Shown piece after piece: positions 35,524 through 45,018 of a stretch of DNA of 64,000 nt. Source of the DNA: Pseudomonadota bacterium (GTDB lineage: Bacteria > Pseudomonadota > Alphaproteobacteria > Acetobacterales > Acetobacteraceae); NCBI GenBank assembly GCA_021849425.1, contig JAJZSY010000005.1, positions 45,437 through 109,436 of the forward strand. Direction: 5' to 3'. The stretch's first letter is position 1; each line of letters begins with the position of its first letter. The notes under the pieces were generated by a model. That model did no database searches. It worked only from the letters and a program-made list of their open reading frames with translations, and had not been told where the DNA came from. Made by a program: the position numbers and the translations under genes.

Positions 35524-36255
35524 ATGCCCGACATCAAGAGACCGAGCGGCCGCAAGGCCGATGCGCTGCGCCAGGTGGAGATCGTCACCGGGTTCTCGCG
35601 CCACGCCGAGGGCTCGGCGCTGATCCGCATGGGCGGCACCGAGGTGCTGTGCGCGGCGAGCGTGGAAGGAAGGGTGCCGGGCTTTCTGCGCGGCGCCGGC
35701 CAGGGCTGGGTGACGGCGGAATATGGCATGCTGCCGCGCGCGACCCACACCCGCGGCGACCGCGAGGCGGCGCGCGGCAAGCAATCCGGCCGGACGCAGG
35801 AAATCCAGCGCCTGATCGGCCGCTCGCTGCGCGCGGTGATCGACCGCACGGCGCTGGGCGAGATGACCATCACCCTCGATTGCGACGTGCTGAACGCCGA
35901 TGGCGGCACGCGCTGTGCCGCGATCACCGGCGCCTGGGTCGCGCTCGCGCTCGCGATCCGCACGCTGCGCAAGGCGAACGTGATCGCGACCGACCCGCTG
36001 ATCGGCCAGGTCGCGGCGGTGTCCTGCGGCGTGTTCGAGGGCGCGCCGGTGCTCGACCTCGATTACGCCGAGGATTCCAATGCCGAGGCGGACGCCAATT
36101 TCGTGCTCACCGGCACGGGCGGCATCGTCGAGATTCAGGCGACCGCCGAGCGCGCGACCTTCGAGGAGGCAACCTTCGGCACCCTGCTCGGCCTTGCCCG
36201 CAAGGGCACGGCGGAACTGTTCGCGGCCCAGCGCGCGGCGCTCGATGCGGCCTGA
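35524..36255 (+). CDS. rph: Ribonuclease PH
   Basis: RNase PH trims tRNA 3' ends by phosphorolysis. The 243-residue protein has [70 protein letters not shown] (phosphate-binding Arg) and [20 protein letters not shown] with the catalytic Asp region. Start ATG 35524 has AGGAGAGG upstream. Gene pair rph-rdgB is a common alphaproteobacterial arrangement next to hrcA. Confidence 0.97.
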   Translation: MPDIKRPSGRKADALRQVEIVTGFSRHAEGSALIRMGGTEVLCAASVEGRVPGFLRGAGQGWVTAEYGMLPRATHTRGDREAARGKQSGRTQEIQRLIGRSLRAVIDRTALGEMTITLDCDVLNADGGTRCAAITGAWVALALAIRTLRKANVIATDPLIGQVAAVSCGVFEGAPVLDLDYAEDSNAEADANFVLTGTGGIVEIQATAERATFEEATFGTLLGLARKGTAELFAAQRAALDAA

Positions 36256-36262
36256 GGCAGCG

Positions 36263-36850
36263 ATGCGGCTCGAACGCGGCCAGCGTGTGGTGATCGCCAC
36301 CCACAATGCCGGCAAGCTCGCCGAGTTCGCCCTGCTGCTCGCCCCGCACGGGCTCGACTGCGCATCCTCCGGCGCGCTCGGCCTGGCTGAGCCGGTGGAG
36401 GACGCGCCGGATTTCGCCGGCAATGCGCGGATCAAGGCGCTGGCGGCGGCGGCGGCGAGCGGGCTGCCGGCGATCGCGGATGATTCGGGGCTGGAGGTGG
36501 CGGCGATGGCCGGCGCGCCCGGGGTGCGCTCGGCGCGCTTCGCGCAGGAGGCCGGCGGCTATGCGGCGGCGATGGCGAAGATCGTCGCGGCGAGCCGGGC
36601 GGACGACCGCGCCGCCTTCGCCGCCGCGATCTGCCTCGCCACACCCGAAGGGCGGACCTTCACCTATCTCGGCTGGTGCCGCGGGCGGATCGCCCCCGCG
36701 CCGCGCGGGGATGGCGGGTTCGGCTATGACCCGGTTTTCGTGCCGCTCGGCGAGACGCGCAGCTTCGCCGAGCTGGGCAAGGCCGAAAAATCGGCGATCA
36801 GCCACCGCTACCGGGCGCTGCGGCAATTCGCCGCAGCGCATCTCGGCTGA
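36263..36850 (+). CDS. rdgB: dITP/XTP pyrophosphatase (Ham1 family)
   Basis: RdgB removes non-canonical purine nucleotides from the pool. The 195-residue protein has VVIATHNAGKLAEF (substrate-binding motif), EDAPDFAGNARIKALAAA, ADDSGLEVAAMAGAPGVRSARF and GDGGFGYDPVFVP, then EKSAISHRYRAL at the end. Start ATG 36263 has GAGG 5-8 bases upstream; ATG 36245, which overlaps the rph end by 11 bp, is an alternative. Confidence 0.95.
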   Translation: MRLERGQRVVIATHNAGKLAEFALLLAPHGLDCASSGALGLAEPVEDAPDFAGNARIKALAAAAASGLPAIADDSGLEVAAMAGAPGVRSARFAQEAGGYAAAMAKIVAASRADDRAAFAAAICLATPEGRTFTYLGWCRGRIAPAPRGDGGFGYDPVFVPLGETRSFAELGKAEKSAISHRYRALRQFAAAHLG

Positions 36851-36869
36851 GTGAAGCGAGTCCGGCCGG

Positions 36870-39800
36870 TTACTCGGCCGGAATTTTCGCCGCCGCCGGC
36901 GCCGTCATCGGCACCGGCAGGAAGCGCGCATAGTCGCGCGGCACCACCATCCAGACCCGCGCCAGCGTGCGCTCCCACTCGTTGAGCAGGCGCTCGGCGT
37001 AGAGACTCTGCGTCTCGCGCGCGTGCTCGGTGACGAGGTCGCGCAGATGCTGCGCCCAGTAGGATTCCGTCACACGGTTCCAGAGCAGCGTGTCCGGGTT
37101 GATCCGCATCTCGAAATCACCATCCGGATCGTAGACGAAGGCGATGCCGCCGGTGAAGCCGGCGCCGAAATTGTCGCCCACCGGGCCGAGTATCACGACC
37201 GTCCCGCCGGTCATGTATTCGCAGGCGTTCGACCCCGCGCCCTCGACAACCGCAATGGCGCCGGAATTGCGCACCGCGAAGCGCTCGCCGGCCTGGCCGG
37301 CGGCGAACAGCCGGCCCGAGGTCGCGCCATAGAGGCAGGTATTGCCGATGATCGTGTTGTCCTGGCTGACGAGCGGCGAGGACGGCGCCGGGCGCACCAC
37401 GATGGTCGCACCCGACAGGCCCTTGCCGACATAGTCGTTGGCATCGCCGAAGACCTCGAGCTTGAGTCCGCGCACGGCGAAGGCGCCGAGCGACTGGCCC
37501 GCAGCCCCGCGCAGCCGCACGGTGACGTGGTCGGCCTGCAGATCGGCGCCGCGCTTGCGCCGGACGATCTGCCCGGAGAACTTGGTGCCGATCGCGCGAT
37601 GGGTGTTGCGGATGCCGTATTGCAGCTGCATCTTCTCGCCGCGCTCGAAGAACGGCGTCGCATCCTCGATCATCTGCGCATCCAGCGTCTCCGGCACCTC
37701 GTTGCGGCCCTGCAAAGTGCAGAAGCGCGCATAGGGGCCGGGGTCGGCCTGGGCAAGCAGCGCGTTGAGATCGAGATCGTCGAGAATCTCCGAGCCGCGC
37801 GAGATCTGGTGCAGGTAGTCGGTGCGGCCGATCACGTCCTCTAGGCGGCGCACGCCGAGCGAGGCGAGGATGTGTCGCACATCCTCGGCGATGAAGGAGA
37901 ACAGGTTGATCACCTTCTCCGGCGTGCCCTCGAACTTCGCGCGCAACGCCTCGTCCTGCGTGCAGACGCCGACCGGGCAGGTGTTGGAATGGCACTGGCG
38001 GACCATGATGCAGCCCATCGCCACCAGCGAGGCGGTGCCGATGCCGAATTCCTCGGCACCGAGCATGGCCGCGATCACCACGTCGCGCCCGGTCTTGATG
38101 CCGCCGTCGGTGCGCAGCTTCACCATGTGACGCAGCCGGTTCAGCATCAGCACCTGATGCGTTTCCGACAGGCCCATCTCCCAGGGCAGGCCGGCATATT
38201 TGATCGAGGTCTGCGGGGAAGCGCCGGTGCCGCCGGAATGGCCGGAGATCAGGATCGCGTCCGCCTTCGCCTTGGCCACGCCGGCGGCGATGGTGCCGAT
38301 GCCCGAGCGCGAGACCAGCTTCACGCACACCGTCGCCTGCGGGTTGATCTGCTTGAGATCGTAGATCAGCTGGGCGAGATCCTCGATCGAATAGATGTCG
38401 TGATGCGGCGGCGGGCTGATCAGCATCACCCCCGGCGTCGAATGCCGGAGCTTGGCGATCAGCTCGGTGACCTTGAAGCCGGGGAGCTGGCCGCCCTCGC
38501 CGGGCTTCGCACCCTGGGCCACCTTGATCTCGATCTCGCGGCAGTTGTTCAGATATTCGGCGGTCACGCCGAAGCGGCCCGAGGCGATCTGCTTGATCGC
38601 TGACGAGGCGTTATCGCCGTTCGGCCGCGGTGTTGCGCGTGCCGCGTCCTCGCCGCCCTCGCCCGAATCCGAGCGCGCGCCGATGCGGTTCATCGCGATC
38701 GACAGCGTCTCGTGCGCCTCGGGGCTGAGCGCGCCGAGCGAGATGCCGGGTGCGACGAGCCGCTTGCGGATTTCGGTGATGCTCTCGACCTCGTCCACCG
38801 GGATCGGCGTCATCCCCTCGCTGCGGAAATCGAGCAGGTCGCGCAGCGCCACCGGCGGCTGCGCGTTCACCGCATCGGCATATTTCCGATACAGCGTGAA
38901 ACTGTCGGTCGCGACCGCGGTTTGCAGCATGTGGACCATCTGGCCGTCGAAGGCGTGGGTCTCGCCCTTGCGGCGCAGGCGATAGACGCCGCCGACCGGC
39001 AGGGTCACGGCATCCGCATCCCAGGCGGTGCGGTGCAGTTCCAGCATCTTGTGGGCGATGCCGGGCAGGCCGATGCCGGAAATCCGCGAGGGCATGCCGG
39101 GGAAGAATTCCGCGACCAGCGCGCGGGACAGGCCGATCGCCTCGAAATTGTAGCCGCCGCGATAGGACGAGATCACCGAGATGCCGAGCTTCGACATCAC
39201 CTTGAGCAGCCCCTTGTTCACCGCCTTCTTGTAGCGGCCGATGCACTCCTTCAGGCTGATCGACCCGAACAGGCCGCGGCGATGCCGGTCGGCGATGCTT
39301 TCCTGCGCGAGATAGGCGTTGATCGTGGTCGCCCCCACGCCGATCAGCACGGCGAAATAATGCACGTCCATGCATTCGGCGGCGCGCACGTTGAGGCTGG
39401 TGAAGGTGCGCAGCGACTGGCGGACGAGATGGGTGTGCACGGCGCCGGTGGCGAGGATCATCGGGATCGGCGCGTGCGCCTCATCGAACGTTTCGTCAGT
39501 GAGGATGACATGGGTGCAGCCGGCGCGAACCCCTTCCTCGGCCTCGCGGCGGATGCGCTCGATCGCGGCGCGCAGCCCGCCCTCGCCATCGGCGACCGGG
39601 AAGGTGCAGTTCACCACGCAGGCATTGTCGCCCATCGTGCGGCGCATCGCGTCGAACTCGGCGGTCGAGAGGACCGGGCTTTCCAGCTGCAACAGATCGC
39701 ACTGGCTGGAATCCTCGTCGAGCACGTTGCCGAGATTGCCGAGCCGGGTCTTGAGCGACATCACGCGGCTTTCGCGCAGGCTGTCGATCGCGGGGTTGGT

Positions 39801-41408
39801 GACCTGGCTGAAGCTCTGGCGGAAATAGTGATGCAAGCCGCGATAACGCTCCGACAGCACGGCGATCGGGGTGTCGTCGCCCATCGAGCCGGTCGCCTCG
39901 TTGGCGTCCTCGACCATCGGGTGGAGGATGAGTTCGAGTTCCTCCAGCGTGTAGCCGACGCCGAGCTGGCGGCGGCGCAGCGCCTCGCCTTCGAAAAGGA
40001 CCGGCTCCGGCGCATCGGTTTTCACGATATGGTCGATCACCTTGATGCCGGCGGTCCAGGCGCCGAAATCCTGCCGGGCGGCGAGATCGTCCATCAGCTC
40101 GGCGTGATGGTAGAAGCGGCCATCGGCGAGATCGACCGCGATGGTCTCGCCCGGCCCGACGCGGCCGCGCTCGACGATGTCCGCCTCCTCGCGCTTGACC
40201 ATGCCGGTTTCCGACCCGACGATCAGCAGGCCGTCGCTGGTGCGGGTGAAGCGCAGCGGGCGCAGCCCGTTGCGGTCGAGACCGGCGATGACGAAGCGGC
40301 CATCCGTCGCGGTGATCGCGGCCGGACCGTCCCACGGTTCCATCACCGCGTTGCAATAGCTGATGAGGTTGCGGTGCTCGGCCTTCATCGTGGCATCGGC
40401 GCCGATCGAGGGCGGGATCATCAGCGTTTTCGCCATCATCGCGTCGCGGCCGCCGTGAACGAGGAGTTCGAAGACGGCATCGAGCGTCGCGGTGTCGGAA
40501 CTGCCGGCCTGGATCACCGGCTTGATGTCGCCGAGATACGCGTCGAGCGCGCCGGCGGCGAGGCGGGTTTCGTGGCTCTTCATCCAGTTCACGTTGCCGG
40601 CCAGCGTGTTGATCTCGCCGTTATGCGCGAGGGTGCGGAAGGGCTGGGCCAGCCGCCAGGTCGGGAAGGTGTTGGTGGAATAGCGCTGATGATAGATCGC
40701 GAAGCGCGAGACGAAGCGCTCGTCGAGCAGGTCGGGGTAGAATTCGGTCAGGCTCTCGGCGAGGAACATGCCCTTGTAGATGATCGAGCGGCAGGAGAGC
40801 GAGCAGATGTACAGCTCGGGGATTTGCGCCGCGATGGCTTCCTTCTCGATCCGCCGGCGGATCACGTAGAGGTCGCGCTCATACTCCTCCTCCGACTTGC
40901 CGAGCGCGTTCCACACCATGATCTGCTCGATCTCGGGGCGGGTGGCGTTCGCCTTTTCGCCGATGCAGGACACGTCGATCGGCACCTGGCGCCAGCCATA
41001 GATGCGGTAGCCGAAATTCAGGATCTCGGTCTCGACGATCTGCCGGCAGCGCTCCTGCGCGCCGAGATCGGTCTTGGGCAGGAAGACCATGCCGACCGCG
41101 ATCGGGCCGCGGCGCATGCGGTCGCCGCCGCGCTCCACCGCGTCGGTGAAGAAATCCTGCGGGATCTCGACATGGATGCCGGCGCCGTCGCCGGTCTTGC
41201 CATCGGCGTCGACCGCGCCGCGATGCCACACGGCCTTCAGCGCATCGATGCCGGCGACGACGACATCGCGCCGCTTGCGGCCATCGAGGGCCGCGATCAG
41301 GCCGACGCCGCAGGCGTCGTGCTCCTGCGCGGGATCGTAGCTGCCGGCGAGGGATATGGTGTTGCGCTGCCAGGCGGCGAGAAATTCGGGGGCGGTTTCG
41401 TGGTTCAT
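36870..41408 (-). CDS. gltB: Glutamate synthase (NADPH) large subunit
   Basis: The 1512-residue enzyme makes two glutamates from glutamine and 2-oxoglutarate. It has a 32-residue propeptide before nucleophile Cys33 (YDPAQEHDACGVGLIAAL), a class-II glutaminase domain (RYSTNTFPTW, LAHNGEINTLAGN), the central and FMN domains (KVTELIAKLRHSTPGV, SGHSGGTGASPQTSIK), the 3Fe-4S ligands in MVRQCHSNTCPVGVCTQDE, and the GXGXG beta-helix end. ATG 41408 was chosen because GGAG lies 8 bases upstream; ATG 41414, overlapping the gltD stop as TGATG, is an alternative. Operon gltD-gltB. Confidence 0.97.
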   Translation of the reverse strand: MNHETAPEFLAAWQRNTISLAGSYDPAQEHDACGVGLIAALDGRKRRDVVVAGIDALKAVWHRGAVDADGKTGDGAGIHVEIPQDFFTDAVERGGDRMRRGPIAVGMVFLPKTDLGAQERCRQIVETEILNFGYRIYGWRQVPIDVSCIGEKANATRPEIEQIMVWNALGKSEEEYERDLYVIRRRIEKEAIAAQIPELYICSLSCRSIIYKGMFLAESLTEFYPDLLDERFVSRFAIYHQRYSTNTFPTWRLAQPFRTLAHNGEINTLAGNVNWMKSHETRLAAGALDAYLGDIKPVIQAGSSDTATLDAVFELLVHGGRDAMMAKTLMIPPSIGADATMKAEHRNLISYCNAVMEPWDGPAAITATDGRFVIAGLDRNGLRPLRFTRTSDGLLIVGSETGMVKREEADIVERGRVGPGETIAVDLADGRFYHHAELMDDLAARQDFGAWTAGIKVIDHIVKTDAPEPVLFEGEALRRRQLGVGYTLEELELILHPMVEDANEATGSMGDDTPIAVLSERYRGLHHYFRQSFSQVTNPAIDSLRESRVMSLKTRLGNLGNVLDEDSSQCDLLQLESPVLSTAEFDAMRRTMGDNACVVNCTFPVADGEGGLRAAIERIRREAEEGVRAGCTHVILTDETFDEAHAPIPMILATGAVHTHLVRQSLRTFTSLNVRAAECMDVHYFAVLIGVGATTINAYLAQESIADRHRRGLFGSISLKECIGRYKKAVNKGLLKVMSKLGISVISSYRGGYNFEAIGLSRALVAEFFPGMPSRISGIGLPGIAHKMLELHRTAWDADAVTLPVGGVYRLRRKGETHAFDGQMVHMLQTAVATDSFTLYRKYADAVNAQPPVALRDLLDFRSEGMTPIPVDEVESITEIRKRLVAPGISLGALSPEAHETLSIAMNRIGARSDSGEGGEDAARATPRPNGDNASSAIKQIASGRFGVTAEYLNNCREIEIKVAQGAKPGEGGQLPGFKVTELIAKLRHSTPGVMLISPPPHHDIYSIEDLAQLIYDLKQINPQATVCVKLVSRSGIGTIAAGVAKAKADAILISGHSGGTGASPQTSIKYAGLPWEMGLSETHQVLMLNRLRHMVKLRTDGGIKTGRDVVIAAMLGAEEFGIGTASLVAMGCIMVRQCHSNTCPVGVCTQDEALRAKFEGTPEKVINLFSFIAEDVRHILASLGVRRLEDVIGRTDYLHQISRGSEILDDLDLNALLAQADPGPYARFCTLQGRNEVPETLDAQMIEDATPFFERGEKMQLQYGIRNTHRAIGTKFSGQIVRRKRGADLQADHVTVRLRGAAGQSLGAFAVRGLKLEVFGDANDYVGKGLSGATIVVRPAPSSPLVSQDNTIIGNTCLYGATSGRLFAAGQAGERFAVRNSGAIAVVEGAGSNACEYMTGGTVVILGPVGDNFGAGFTGGIAFVYDPDGDFEMRINPDTLLWNRVTESYWAQHLRDLVTEHARETQSLYAERLLNEWERTLARVWMVVPRDYARFLPVPMTAPAAAKIPAE

Positions 41409-41413
41409 GGTCA

Positions 41414-42895
41414 TCACTCCGCGGCGGAGGTCAGCGCGCCGTCGAGGCGCGCGGCGGTGGCGAGCGCGCCGTCGGGGCGCGCGGCGGCGGTTTCGAGATA
41501 GGCGTGCATGGCGTCGGCGGCATCGCGGCCGTCCTTGATCGCCCAGACGACGAGGCTGGCGCCGCGGACGATGTCGCCGGCGGCGAACACGCCGGGCAGC
41601 GCGGTCATGAAGCTCTTCGAATCGACCTTGAGCGTGCCCCAGCGGGTGAGCGCGAGGCCGGGCTCGTTGAACGCGCCGGGCAGATCCTCGGGGTCGAAGC
41701 CGAGCGCCTTGATGACGAGATCGGCCTCGATGGTGAAGTCCGAACCCGCGATCGGCTCGACGGTCTGCCGCCCGGAGGCATCGGCGAGGCCGAGATGCAT
41801 CCGCACCGCCTTGACCGCGTTCACCCGCCCGGCGCCAACAAAGGCTTCCGGCGCGGAGAGCCAGGTGAACTCGACACCTTCATCGATCGCGTTCGCGACC
41901 TCGCGCGCCGAGCCGGGCATGTTGGCGCGGTCGCGCCGGTAGAGGCAGGTGACGGCGGCGGCGTCCTGGCGGATGGCGGTGCGGACACAGTCCATCGCCG
42001 TGTCGCCGCCGCCGATGACGACGACGCGCTTGCCGGCGGCGTTCAGTTCGCCCGAATCGTAGGCCGGCACCGCATCGCCCAGCCCCTTGCGGTTCGAGGC
42101 GATGAGATAGTCGAGCGCCGGGACCACGCCATCGAGCCCGGTGCCCGGCACGTCGATCTCGCGCGCCTTGTAGACGCCGGTGGCGACCAGCACCGCGTCG
42201 TAGCGCGCGCGCAGCCCGGCGAAGCTGACGGCGCCGCCGATATCCTCGTTCAGGTGGAAGTGGATGCCGCCCTCCTCGAGCCAGGCGCGCCGGCGGGCGA
42301 CGATCTCCTTCTCCAGCTTGAAGCCGGGAATGCCGTAGATCAGCAGCCCGCCCACCCGGTCGTGCCGGTCATGGACATGCACCTGGTATCCCTTGCGCCG
42401 CAGCGCCTCGGCGGCGGCGAGGCCGGCCGGGCCGGCGCCGATGATGCCGACACTCTGCGCGCGCTCGCGCCGCGGGCGGATCGGCCGGACCCAGCCATTC
42501 TCGAAGGCGGTGTCGGTGATGTAGCGCTCGACCGCGCCGATGGTGACGCTCTCGAACCCCTTCTCGATGACGCAGTTGCCCTCGCACAGCCGGTCCTGCG
42601 GGCAGATGCGGCCGCAGATTTCGGGGAAGGTGTTGGTGGCGGCGGAAATCTCGTAGGCTTCCTCCAGCCGGCCCTCGGCCGAGAGTTTCAGCCAGTCGGG
42701 GATGTTGTTCCCCAGCGGGCAATGCACCTGGCAGAACGGAATCCCGCACTGGCTGCACCGGCTGGCCTGGGCCGCGGCGTCCTTCGGGTCGAAATCGCGA
42801 TAGATCTCGCCGAAATCCTCGCGGCGCTCGACGGCCGCGCGCTTTTCCGGCGGCTGCTGCGCAAGACGCACGAATTGCTGCATGTGCTCGGTCAT
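41414..42895 (-). CDS. gltD: Glutamate synthase (NADPH) small subunit
   Basis: The 493-residue subunit passes electrons from NADPH through FAD to GltB. N-terminal Fe-S ligands are seen in SRCSQCGIPFCQVHCPLGNN and CGRICPQDRLCEGNCV. FAD-binding GIIGAGPAGLAAAEALR and NADPH-binding VVVIGGGDTAMDCVRTA follow, and the end has LPGVFAAGDIVRGASLVVWAI. Start ATG 42895 has GGAG 8 bases upstream; GTG 42901 is possible. Its own promoter should lie in 42896-43072, where a 14-bp palindrome is found. Confidence 0.97.
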   Translation of the reverse strand: MTEHMQQFVRLAQQPPEKRAAVERREDFGEIYRDFDPKDAAAQASRCSQCGIPFCQVHCPLGNNIPDWLKLSAEGRLEEAYEISAATNTFPEICGRICPQDRLCEGNCVIEKGFESVTIGAVERYITDTAFENGWVRPIRPRRERAQSVGIIGAGPAGLAAAEALRRKGYQVHVHDRHDRVGGLLIYGIPGFKLEKEIVARRRAWLEEGGIHFHLNEDIGGAVSFAGLRARYDAVLVATGVYKAREIDVPGTGLDGVVPALDYLIASNRKGLGDAVPAYDSGELNAAGKRVVVIGGGDTAMDCVRTAIRQDAAAVTCLYRRDRANMPGSAREVANAIDEGVEFTWLSAPEAFVGAGRVNAVKAVRMHLGLADASGRQTVEPIAGSDFTIEADLVIKALGFDPEDLPGAFNEPGLALTRWGTLKVDSKSFMTALPGVFAAGDIVRGASLVVWAIKDGRDAADAMHAYLETAAARPDGALATAARLDGALTSAAE

Positions 42896-42997
42896 CGGCA
42901 CAACTCCGTTCCGTGGATGGCTGTTTCACGGTGTCCCTAGCGCAGCGGAACGGAGAAGGCCAGCAATTTTTTGATATTATGACAGCATAGTTGCCGT

Positions 42998-43011
42998 ATA
43001 ATCGCGATTAT
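42998..43011. promoter_or_regulatory. 14-bp perfect palindrome upstream of gltD
   Basis: ATAATCGCGATTAT reads the same on both strands and lies about 103 bases upstream of the gltD start, in an otherwise AT-rich part of the intergenic region (42955-43015). It may be an operator for a dimeric regulator of glutamate synthase. No known consensus is matched with confidence. Confidence 0.4.
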
Positions 43012-43072
43012 CTGCCCTGCGCGGATTTCGGTCGGTGTTTATCCCGAAAATTTATGTCTCATTCGTGACCTA

Positions 43073-44023
43073 TCACGCCTCGCCGCCCGTTGGCCGGCCG
43101 CCGCCCTGCCGGAACCGCCGCAGCAAGGCGGGCACGACGAGGTCGATCGGCGTCGGCACGATGCCCATGTCGGCGAGGGTGCGGGCGTTCCGCGCCACGA
43201 CATTGTCGCGCCGGAGCAAGAGGAGCTGGTCGGTCGTCAGCAGCCGGCCGGGCAGGTGCTGGAGCACCGAGGCCTGTAGCCAGGCCGCCCAGCGCGGCAC
43301 GCCGATGAGGACGCGGTGATGGCCGGTCTCGGCGTTGATATAGGAGAGCAGGTCGCGGAAGCTGCGGATCTCGGGCCCGCCCAGCTCATAGGTCGCCCCG
43401 GCGAGTTCGGGACGCTCGATCGCGGCCATCACCGCGGCGGCGACGTCGCCGACATAGACGGGCTGGAATTTCGTCTCGCCCTCGATCACCGGCAGGACGG
43501 GAAGCTGCGCCGCCATCGCGCCGAAGCGGCCGAAGAATCCATCGCCCGGGCCGAAGACGATGGAGGGGCGCAGGATCGTCGCCGCCGGAAACGCCGCCCG
43601 CACCGCCGCCTCGCCCATGCCCTTGCTGCGCGCATACAGGCTCGCCGCCTTCGGATCGGCGCCGATCGCCGAGACCTGGACCAGCGCGCTCACCCCGGAC
43701 TCCTGCGCGAGCCGGGCGATCCGCGCGGCGCCCTGGTGCTGCACGCGGTCGAAATCGCCGCGATGCCGCTCGGCCAGGATGCCGACGAGATTGACCACGC
43801 ACGCCGCCCCCTCGATCGCGCGGCGCAGCGCTGCCTCGTTGTCGAGCGGCGCGTGCAGCGGCACGACCTGGCCGACATCGCCCAGCGGGCGGAGAAAGGC
43901 GCCGGCCTCGGTATCGCGCATCGCGGCACGGACGACCCAGCCGGCGGCGGCCAGGCGTTTCACGACATGGCGGCCGATGAAGCCGGAAGCGCCGAAAACC
44001 GTTGCAACCTTGCGCGATGCCAT
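43073..44023 (-). CDS. NAD(P)-binding epimerase-like protein (NDUFA9-type)
   Basis: The 316-residue atypical SDR starts at ATG 44023 (GGAG 6-7 bases upstream), with the Rossmann motif VFGASGFIGRHVVKRLAAAG. VNLVGILAERHRGDFDRVQ and VSALVQVSAIGA (where the SDR Ser is present) follow; the Tyr-Lys pair appears in SLYARSKGMGEAAVR. PATILRPSIVFGPGDGFFGRF and FQPVYVGDVAAA are typical of the complex-I-associated NDUFA9-like family found in most alphaproteobacteria. It may assist respiratory complex I or quinone metabolism; this is inference. Confidence 0.88.
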   Translation of the reverse strand: MASRKVATVFGASGFIGRHVVKRLAAAGWVVRAAMRDTEAGAFLRPLGDVGQVVPLHAPLDNEAALRRAIEGAACVVNLVGILAERHRGDFDRVQHQGAARIARLAQESGVSALVQVSAIGADPKAASLYARSKGMGEAAVRAAFPAATILRPSIVFGPGDGFFGRFGAMAAQLPVLPVIEGETKFQPVYVGDVAAAVMAAIERPELAGATYELGGPEIRSFRDLLSYINAETGHHRVLIGVPRWAAWLQASVLQHLPGRLLTTDQLLLLRRDNVVARNARTLADMGIVPTPIDLVVPALLRRFRQGGGRPTGGEA

Positions 44024-44102
44024 GAAGAACTCCTTTTCACTGGGCGCCTTCTGTTCGCATGACTGGCCCGCGCAAGACAACCGCCTCACGCGCGAAGGCG
44101 GA

Positions 44103-44131
44103 TTGACGGCGGGGCGCCGCTTCGCTATTGC
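44103..44131 (+). promoter_or_regulatory. Promoter of tRNA-Leu(CAG)
   Basis: TTGACG (44103-44108), a 17-base spacer and TATTGC (44126-44131) form a good sigma-70-type promoter, followed by a GC-rich discriminator. It lies 44 bases before the tRNA. Confidence 0.65.
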
Positions 44132-44175
44132 CCCTCCACCGAAGCGCGCCGGGTGGCGCGGTTCGCAGCCCCCTT

Positions 44176-44258
44176 GCCCAGGTGGCGGAATGGTAGACGC
44201 GCAGGTTTCAGGTACCTGTGGCCGCAAGGCTGTGGAAGTTCGAGTCTTCTCCTGGGCA
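44176..44258 (+). tRNA. tRNA-Leu (anticodon CAG)
   Basis: Acceptor GCCCAGG pairs with CCTGGGC. The anticodon stem CAGGT/ACCTG encloses loop TTCAGGT, giving CAG (Leu). A long class-II variable arm (GGCCGCAAGGCTG) and the T-loop GTTCGAGTC are visible. CCA is encoded at 44259-44261. The rnd gene follows 40 bases later. Confidence 0.97.
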
Positions 44259-44298
44259 CCAACTCTCAATCTCCCGCTTGCGGGATCGTGATGGGCCG

Positions 44299-44955
44299 AT
44301 GAGCCAGACCCAGTTTGCCGCCGGCGCCACCATCCATATCCATCGTCACGACCTGCCGGACGGGCTCGATCTGGGCCCGGTCGTCGCGGTCGACACCGAG
44401 ACGATGGGGCTCGATCCGCGGCGCGATCGGCTCTGCCTCGTCCAGCTCTCGGCCGGCGACAATACCGCGCATCTCGTGCAGATCATCCCGCCATCGCTCG
44501 GCGGGCGCGGCGCCGATTGCCCGAATCTGAAGCGCCTGCTCGAACAGTCCGGCGTGACCAAGCTGTTCCACTTCGCCCGGTTCGACCTCGCGATGCTGTA
44601 TCACGCGCTCGGCGTGACGACCGCGCCGGTGGTCTGCACCAAGATCGCCTCGAAGCTGGTCCGCACCTATACCGACCGGCACGGGCTGAAGGATCTCTGC
44701 CGCGATCTCGCCGGCATCGAGATTTCGAAGCAGCAGCAGACCAGCGACTGGGGCGCCGCCGACCTCACGCCGGAGCAATGCGCCTATGCGGCGTCGGACG
44801 TGCTGCATCTGCACGCGATCTGGGCCCGGCTGGAAGCGCTGCTGGTGCGCGAGGGACGGCGGGAGCTGGCCGAGGCGTGCTACCGGTTCCTGCCGGCGCG
44901 CGCGAAGCTTGACCTGCTCGGCTTCGAGGAGCCGGACATTTTCAGCCATCGCTGA
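44299..44955 (+). CDS. rnd: Ribonuclease D-family 3'-5' exonuclease
   Basis: The 218-residue DEDDy exonuclease has ExoI motif VVAVDTETMGLDP (Asp32, Glu34), ExoII HFARFDLAMLYHALG and ExoIII YAASDVLHLHAIW. It lacks the C-terminal HRDC domains of E. coli RNase D; short forms are usual in alphaproteobacteria just before kdsD-lptCAB. It probably trims tRNA or other small RNA 3' ends. Start ATG 44299. Confidence 0.92.
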   Translation: MSQTQFAAGATIHIHRHDLPDGLDLGPVVAVDTETMGLDPRRDRLCLVQLSAGDNTAHLVQIIPPSLGGRGADCPNLKRLLEQSGVTKLFHFARFDLAMLYHALGVTTAPVVCTKIASKLVRTYTDRHGLKDLCRDLAGIEISKQQQTSDWGAADLTPEQCAYAASDVLHLHAIWARLEALLVREGRRELAEACYRFLPARAKLDLLGFEEPDIFSHR

Positions 44956-45018
44956 CAGCCGCGCCGCGTCGCGCGCGATCGTGTTGACCCGGCGCGGCGC
45001 ATCGTCCCATACAGGACC

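Noticed and set aside
38712..41501. Open frame of about 930 codons antisense to gltB
   Set aside because: Shadow frame of a strongly conserved gene; His/Asp/Arg-rich nonsense composition.
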